Part shown: piece by piece, positions 6,455-6,471 of the stretch
How positions within the stretch are numbered: position 1 is the stretch's first letter
Layout of the letters: the number at the start of each line of letters is the position of its first letter
Origin: Candidatus Saccharicenans sp.
GTDB lineage: Bacteria; Acidobacteriota; Aminicenantia; Aminicenantales; Saccharicenantaceae
Assembly: GCA_024653405.1 (NCBI GenBank)
Contig: JANLGB010000055.1
Span: forward strand, 264-6,734
Length of the DNA: 6,471 nucleotides
Direction of reading: 5' to 3'
The notes under the pieces: generated by a model
Databases searched by the model: none
What the model saw: the letters and a program-made list of their open reading frames with translations, nothing else
What the model was told of the DNA's origin: nothing
Made by a program: the position numbers and the translations under genes

Positions 6455-6471
6455 GTCTGACCGACATAAAA

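Overview
The window looks like a bacterial chromosome fragment of moderate GC content with strong AGGAG-type ribosome binding sites and sigma70-like promoters. The combination of a zinc-ribbon/Ser-Thr kinase/TPR membrane protein, a Tat-exported sugar-isomerase-fold protein and a PA14-containing GH3 glycosidase recalls Acidobacteriota or Candidatus Aminicenantota. That placement rests on gene content only and is an inference.

Layout from left to right: (1) positions 1-1041, + strand, hold the C-terminal part of a GH3 beta-glycosidase whose N-terminal catalytic barrel lies outside the window. (2) A 224-bp gap between converging genes carries an imperfect inverted repeat but no textbook terminator. 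(3) Positions 1266-1637, - strand, encode a small cupredoxin-fold-like protein without a signal peptide. (4) Positions 1793-4489, - strand, encode an 898-residue protein made of a zinc ribbon, a complete Ser/Thr kinase, one membrane segment, a TolB-N/FlgO-like domain and a long TPR array; its own promoter is readable upstream. (5) Positions 4750-6327, - strand, encode a Tat-signal protein with an L-fucose/L-arabinose-isomerase-like fold. (6) The last 144 bp hold overlapping divergent promoter elements, one for the isomerase-like gene and a near-consensus one firing rightward out of the window.

The three minus-strand genes point the same way, but the gaps (260 and 155 bp) and the separate kinase promoter argue against one tight operon. 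The cupredoxin-like gene has a very good ribosome binding site but no convincing promoter, so it may be read through from the kinase gene. The GH3 enzyme and the isomerase-like protein both suggest sugar metabolism, with the kinase as a possible membrane sensor, but nothing in the sequence proves a functional link. No RNA genes, CRISPR arrays, insertion sequences or phage genes were seen. All genes look intact apart from the GH3 gene cut by the window edge.
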